A stretch of DNA of 64,000 nt from Ascidia mentula (Eukaryota > Chordata > Ascidiacea > Phlebobranchia > Ascidiidae), in assembly GCA_947561715.1 (NCBI GenBank), contig OX387197.1, positions 3,725,001 through 3,789,000 on the forward strand. Reading direction: 5' to 3'. The notes below the pieces were generated by a model that was not told the origin of the DNA, searched no databases, and saw only the letters and a program-made list of their open reading frames with translations. Shown piece by piece: positions 59,801 to 64,000 of this stretch; position 1 is the first letter of the stretch, and every line of letters starts with the position of its first letter. Both the position numbers and the translations under genes were made by a program.

Positions 59801-61592
59801 AAAAATGTTTTGATAAAACAAGTTTCCAACACGTGAGCTAATTTCTTTGGTGATTGTAGACCAATGGTCTGTATCTAAATCTTTATACTTCATCTTAGTG
59901 AATTGAAGATTCAGGGCTCTAAAACAAACCAGTCATCAGTAATTGCAAAAGTTAATCAAATCATGAATGAACTAAAACAAGCCTTACCCATATCGGATTA
60001 CGTCGAATGGTGGTATGCACACCCGAACGACAACAAAATGAAGAAATTTCCTGTGCGGGCAAGTTTCGAACTTGAAAACACGTACAAAGTAAGCCAAAGA
60101 TTATATATATTATTTCGCAAGTTTTCCTTGTAGTTCGATCAAACTAAAAAAGATATTAATCTAGAATATTACAAAACAGAAAGTAGTGAAAGCGAAATTT
60201 ATTGTCCGCAAAATTCAAACATACATTGGCTAATTTCAATAAATATGTGAACATTGTTGTAAGATTCTCGTTTTTTTTTTTTTTAGAAAAACAACTATGG
60301 TCAGATAAACGTTACTGTTCACGACACGATTCCTAATCTCTACCTTGCTGTTGACTTCTCGAAGATGGAAGCAAACACAGGAGTTTCAACCTGCAAAGTT
60401 GAAAGAAGATTAATCTCACAAAGTGAGTCTCCTTTTCTGCGTGACTGTATTTTCACCTATAAAAGAAAAAAAAATATTTTTACAAATAATATTTTTTCAG
60501 GACCTACTTTTTGGTGTGACATGGGAGATGAGACTTTGATGAAAGTTCCTGTTGCTGCAAAATCTTTAGAATTTCAAAATATTCTTCAGAAATTCCGAAA
60601 AACTTTAAAGTTGAATGAAGTTACGGTAAATCTAAAAAAGTTGCAATATTTTTTTTCTTCCACGGTTGACAACAATTTGTTTTACGTGAACTGGCTTTGT
60701 TGTATGCGCGGGAAGCTATATAAACATCTCTAGAAGGGATGTTTGTTACAAAAATTGGGAATATTGCAGTGCTAATGTAGTGTTTCAGATGCCAAAGACA
60801 ATACAGCATGGACACTGAATTTTTTTGTCTCGTAAATAATTGATTCTGGAAAGATTCCATGTTGTAACAAATCAAAGTTTTGTCTTCTTAAGCTGGAGAG
60901 GATTCAGAACATTACCCAGTGGAACCAGTTTCAAGAACAGAAAAAGAAGATTGAGAAGAAAATTCCAAACCAGCTTGTAACCCGTGAACTCTTTCATGGA
61001 ACTGATGCTGCTACCAGTGAAATAATTTGGAAAGATACTTTTGATCGAAGTCACGCAGGACGAAATGGTTTGTAGTCTTTCGTATTTTAAACACGATTAA
61101 TTCTATGATAAATGTTGTTTTTACATATATGTGTCTACAACACCATAAAAATGAACATGTATTTTGCACAAACTGCAATGAACTAGCAGTTCAATATGGA
61201 TTTATATAGTTTGTTAGTTTGTTCAGCTATTTGGCACATAGAACCAAATTAACTTCATTTCAGAAAGTAAACCTATTAAGTTTTTCTATTTTTAGAGAAT
61301 TTTTTTTATTTGTACAGCAACCTACTTCGGGAAGGGTGTTTACTTCGCTACGACTGCTCGGTATTCACAACAATATACGAGCAAAGATTCACAAGGGCAT
61401 AGCTGCATGTTCTTGGCTGAAGTAATTACTGGGACCTACTGTGTCGGCAACAAAGATACCCACACAATACCGATGCAAGCCGACGGTACTCCATTCGACA
61501 GTGTGGTTGACAACCTCCAATCCCCCAACATGTTTGTGGTTTTTCGTGACACGAGTGTGTATCCCTCATATTTGCTCACTTACAAAACGTAA
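53818..61592 (+). CDS. Gene D: macro4-WWE-PARP protein (PARP14-like)
   Basis: Exons: 53818-54040, 54633-54838, 54907-55008, about 55427 (or 55451)-55769, 55934-55999, 56077-56178, 56554-56895, 57056-57206, 57364-57603, 57864-58021, 58159-58279, 58515-58754, 58958-59155, 59372-59442, 59681-59832, 59899-60088, 60287-60421, 60501-60625, 60893-61067, 61318-61592. Start MSDSSSDSDESYFSLDDE. Four macrodomains: FPCLGVAEFSYP; FPALGAGGFQFPTE; MPPVGTGGIGLSS; VPPVGTGAIGLSS; the fourth macrodomain of C has no counterpart. WWE: YVEWWYAHP, RASFELENTYK. PARP: ELFHGTD, FGKGVYFATTARYS, VFRDTSVYPSYLLTY. Oddity: the acceptor of exon 4 used in C is removed by a 7-base deletion; the next usable in-phase acceptor is CCACAG|GTACAGCC at 55459-55460, shortening the protein start of macrodomain 1 by about 10 residues. 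Otherwise open. Confidence 0.85.
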
Positions 61593-62140
61593 CATTTTCA
61601 AGTCTGGATAGAAATTATGAAAAAAATAGTATCAATTGTTAACTGACATTTTTTACTTCATATGGGGACAGATATGTTTTGCAATCAGGCCAAACCACAT
61701 AAAACCCATCAAATTTTGGTCAAATCAACTGGCAAATTAGCCAGGATGCAGTTTATTAATTCAAATACGACTAACGTTGGACACCTACTCTAGAGCGTTT
61801 TTTGTTTCCCTGTATGTTTACTGCAATATATTGAGGTGTTCTTTTTTCTTATGAAATTTTGTTTTACCCTATAATCACGTTTCTGCAAATTCAATACAAC
61901 GTTAATAAAACTGAGACCTTTCAGGTCGAAACAGTGGTCATCTGTCTGCAGCTTATACACAAAGTTAATAAAACTGTTCAAACAATTCGGAAACGAAGGA
62001 AACACCTCTTGTTGAGCAATGTATTGCTGTTTACAACAAAATAAATTTTAGAAATGTGGTGCTTATTTAAAATAATATTATGAGCAATTTTCAAAAACCA
62101 CTCTCCCTTAACTCCCCTACATAAACCTTCACCAAGGTTT
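61593..62140. other. 3' flank of gene D
   Basis: No coding exon; the ribozyme remnant at 61914-61963 lies here. Similar to the flank of gene B. Confidence 0.5.
61914..61963 (+). mobile_element. 50-bp 5'-truncated hammerhead-retroelement insertion
   Basis: A 50-bp segment flanked by the perfect 13-bp direct repeat GTTAATAAAACTG (61901-61913 and 61964-61976). The segment begins inside stem II (GACCT..AGGTC), then GAAA, ACAG..CTGT stem III, cleavage triplet GTC and 3' arm TGCAGCT: the 3' half of the same hammerhead as at 51569. The CTGA just before it belongs to the target repeat. This is what a nearly complete 5' truncation of a Penelope-like or retrozyme insertion should look like. Confidence 0.65.
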
Positions 62141-62144
62141 CCAA

Positions 62145-62410
62145 AAAAATCTAGTGAGGCTGACAAAACTTTACAATTCGACGTGGTTCAGAAAATCACA
62201 AATATATCGCTTTGTGCCAAGTTTCGAAACGTGATTTTACACTTTTTGAAATAATTTCAGATCGAAACGATACAGAATACAACACTTTGGAATCAATTTC
62301 AATCAAAAAACAAACAATTTTTGTTAGAATTACAAAGCAAGCCACTTGGGAACTCTGTCACGGAACTGAAATAAAACTCTTGAAAAAATCGTTAAGTTAC
62401 GCGAGATAAA
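62145..62410 (+). pseudogene. Fossil PARP exons of an A-type gene (upstream of E)
   Basis: It aligns with gene A 28290-28565: CAATATATCGCTTTGTGCCA-like intron sequence, acceptor TTTCAG|ATCGAAACGATACAG, AACACTTTGGAATCAATTTC, then CACTTGGGAACTCTGTCACG. The catalytic ELFHGT has become ELCHGT, and stops and deletions follow. The final PARP exon is missing. Confidence 0.85.
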
Positions 62411-63121
62411 TAGTATTGAAAAGCTTACAAGAAAGTAAAACCTTAAAAAAATGGTTTAATTTCATCTGGAGTTATACATAAAAAAAACAGTGTTGGATAT
62501 GTCATTTCCAAATCGAGGCGGTTTGGTTTTATCACCCAAGCTGGTACTGATGTAATGCGTGCACACTGCACCTTACTTAGGTCAGATAATATGCGTTGGG
62601 AAGTGGGTCCTTTTATTCCAGCCGCCAGTGCAAATAAAATCCATTTTTAAGAGCTCATCTACCTTGTCGTTGCGTTAGGGAACAAGGGAAGGAAATTCGG
62701 GTTCCTGATTTTTGTGCTCGCTGGAAAGGCTTTGATACGACAAGCGAAAAACTTGTTTATGCTTGATGACTTGCAATGAGTAGTTTACAGTAGTTGCCTT
62801 ATCGAACCCGCTACAATTTAGACAGCAAGCTTGGACCAAAAGTACAGGTGAAAAAACAATGAAAATGTTATCTGTACAAGTGCTTTGTGTGTAGGCGTTA
62901 TTATATGGTCTTAGCAGTACAATGCTAACGTTAGTTATTAAGTTGTTATTTTAGCTCTTGCACACAATCATGTGAAACGTAACTGATCGAAAATTTGGGT
63001 ATAAAAAATCAGGAACAGAAATTGTGCAGTAGATTGTGTTTTGATTGAACATGTTTAGAAACTTGTACGTGATAAGATTTTCCTTTTTAGAAAAGATTTG
63101 TCCGCATTTTTCAGGTCAATG
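62411..63121. promoter_or_regulatory. Promoter-containing block upstream of gene E
   Basis: Shortened version of the inter-gene block. CACACAATCATGTG at 62962-62975, 147 bp before the ATG. No exon seen. Confidence 0.55.
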
Positions 63122-64000
63122 ATGAGCAATTCATCAACTGAGAGCAAGGGGTGTAACGGGGATTCAACTCCCGTTGTTATCCACCAACTGAGTCCCATTG
63201 TTTCCCGGTATCTTCAAAAATATCTGTGGCAAGAAAAGGATGCTGATGAGATGTTGGTAAACGTAAAGTTGGATTTTAAACACAACGAACTGGTGATTAA
63301 AGGAAAAGACTGGCAGGGTGTTTTGAGTGGTAAGCTAACGGTATCATTGTACTCCTAAAGTGAAAGGTGTAGAAGACGTCACGCGGACGATTTACTGTGT
63401 GGTCGGCTGCATAGCTCTGCGCATTAAATTTTATGAGACATAAAACCAATCCCTACCTTTGTTGGATGGAGTAAGTGTGTTTGAACACTCCTTTAATTGC
63501 CAGCTGTAAGCTGTTAGCTTCTAGGCCCAATCCACTTTTATATAGGTTTAGGTACATAAACTTAGGATTTAGTGATGGTACTCGGAATTAGTGACGTTGC
63601 GGGACTTTTACATGTGTGCTCAAGTAACTTTGACAAAACAAAACTCTTTACTGCGATCAGCGCTTCTGTGGTTGTGCATCTGCCCTTCATCAAATGCTGG
63701 TTTTCCAACTAAATGAATTGATTTCCAATTAAATTAAGTCGTTTATTTTACAATTTTGTAAATGTGTCGTGATTACATATGTCCTATATGCTATTATAAT
63801 TTTGTGTCGATAACAAACAAGTATTACTATTGCACATAATCCTGTACATGCGTTTATAGCTTTCACCTGGATTCAAGATATCATACACGATTTAATCAGA
63901 AAGGAGAAGTCAATCAAAGTTCCTGGAATTGCAAAATATCTCGCGGACAAGAAAGGAATTAACTTTCTACAGGGAATTGGAAAATCGTGCTCATGCACTT
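63122..64000 (+). CDS. Gene E: 5' end of a further macro-PARP gene (cut by window)
   Basis: Exon 1 at 63122-63329 (MSNSSTESKG; a second ATG lies 3 bases earlier at 63119), ending in phase 1 at GAGTG|GTAAGC as in B-D. Exon 2 starts at 63860 (acceptor TTTATAG) and is cut by the window end; it reads FTWIQDIIHDLIRKEKSIKV and GIAKYLADKKGINFLQ, the KH-like segment of B and C and nearly identical to C. Exon 1 is the most diverged of the four. Intron 1 lacks the SINE. By analogy, macrodomains, WWE and PARP should follow beyond 64000. Confidence 0.8.

Overview
This is nuclear DNA from an invertebrate animal. Genes are split by many short introns (mostly 100-500 bp, with GT/AG ends), the sequence is AT-rich, and it carries LINE, SINE, Penelope-like and foldback-type repeats. 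Intron size and repeat types would fit a tunicate or another marine invertebrate, but the window alone does not settle the species. All exon models below were read by eye from splice sites, reading phase and comparison between paralogues inside the window. No database search was run.

Layout. (1) 97-3628, minus strand: a TKL/RIPK-like protein kinase gene with a tail of short symmetric phase-1 exons and one in-frame TGA inside the kinase C-lobe. (2) 4131-16505: a 12.4-kb foldback-like element. It has about 130-bp terminal inverted repeats, candidate 9-bp target duplications, and arms built from a 57-bp tandem repeat. A 5'-truncated LINE landed once inside the repeat array, and the LINE plus array was then amplified to four copies. 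(3) 16506-19864: mostly anonymous DNA with one tRNA-derived SINE. (4) 19865-64000, plus strand: a tandem cluster of macrodomain-PARP genes (PARP9/14/15 type). Gene A (23008-28907) encodes RRM, KH-like repeats, 2 macrodomains, WWE and PARP. Gene B (30552-39218) has 3 macrodomains and is interrupted by a 496-bp insertion. Gene C (41469-50416) has 5 macrodomains, gene D (53818-61592) has 4, and gene E starts at 63122 and leaves the window.

The cluster grew by duplication of a two-gene unit. A decayed 3' end of an A-type gene lies just upstream of C, D and E (39.6-39.9, 52.2-52.6 and 62.1-62.4 kb), at the place where intact A lies upstream of B. A lone copy of the A first exon (19865) and a divergent macrodomain segment (21.3-22.5 kb) look like the wreck of one more unit. 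A SINE and an intron block shared by B and C but absent from D mark B and C as the youngest pair. A Penelope-like element is present only in B.

The proteins should bind ADP-ribose through the macrodomains, bind ADP-ribosylated or poly-ADP-ribosylated partners through WWE, and transfer ADP-ribose through the C-terminal PARP fold. In vertebrates this family acts in antiviral and stress responses and evolves fast by copy number and macrodomain number, which matches what is seen here. Four hammerhead-ribozyme-like motifs, in two families, are scattered through introns and intergenic DNA of the cluster. One is at the 3' end of the Penelope-like element and one is a 50-bp remnant flanked by a perfect 13-bp direct repeat.
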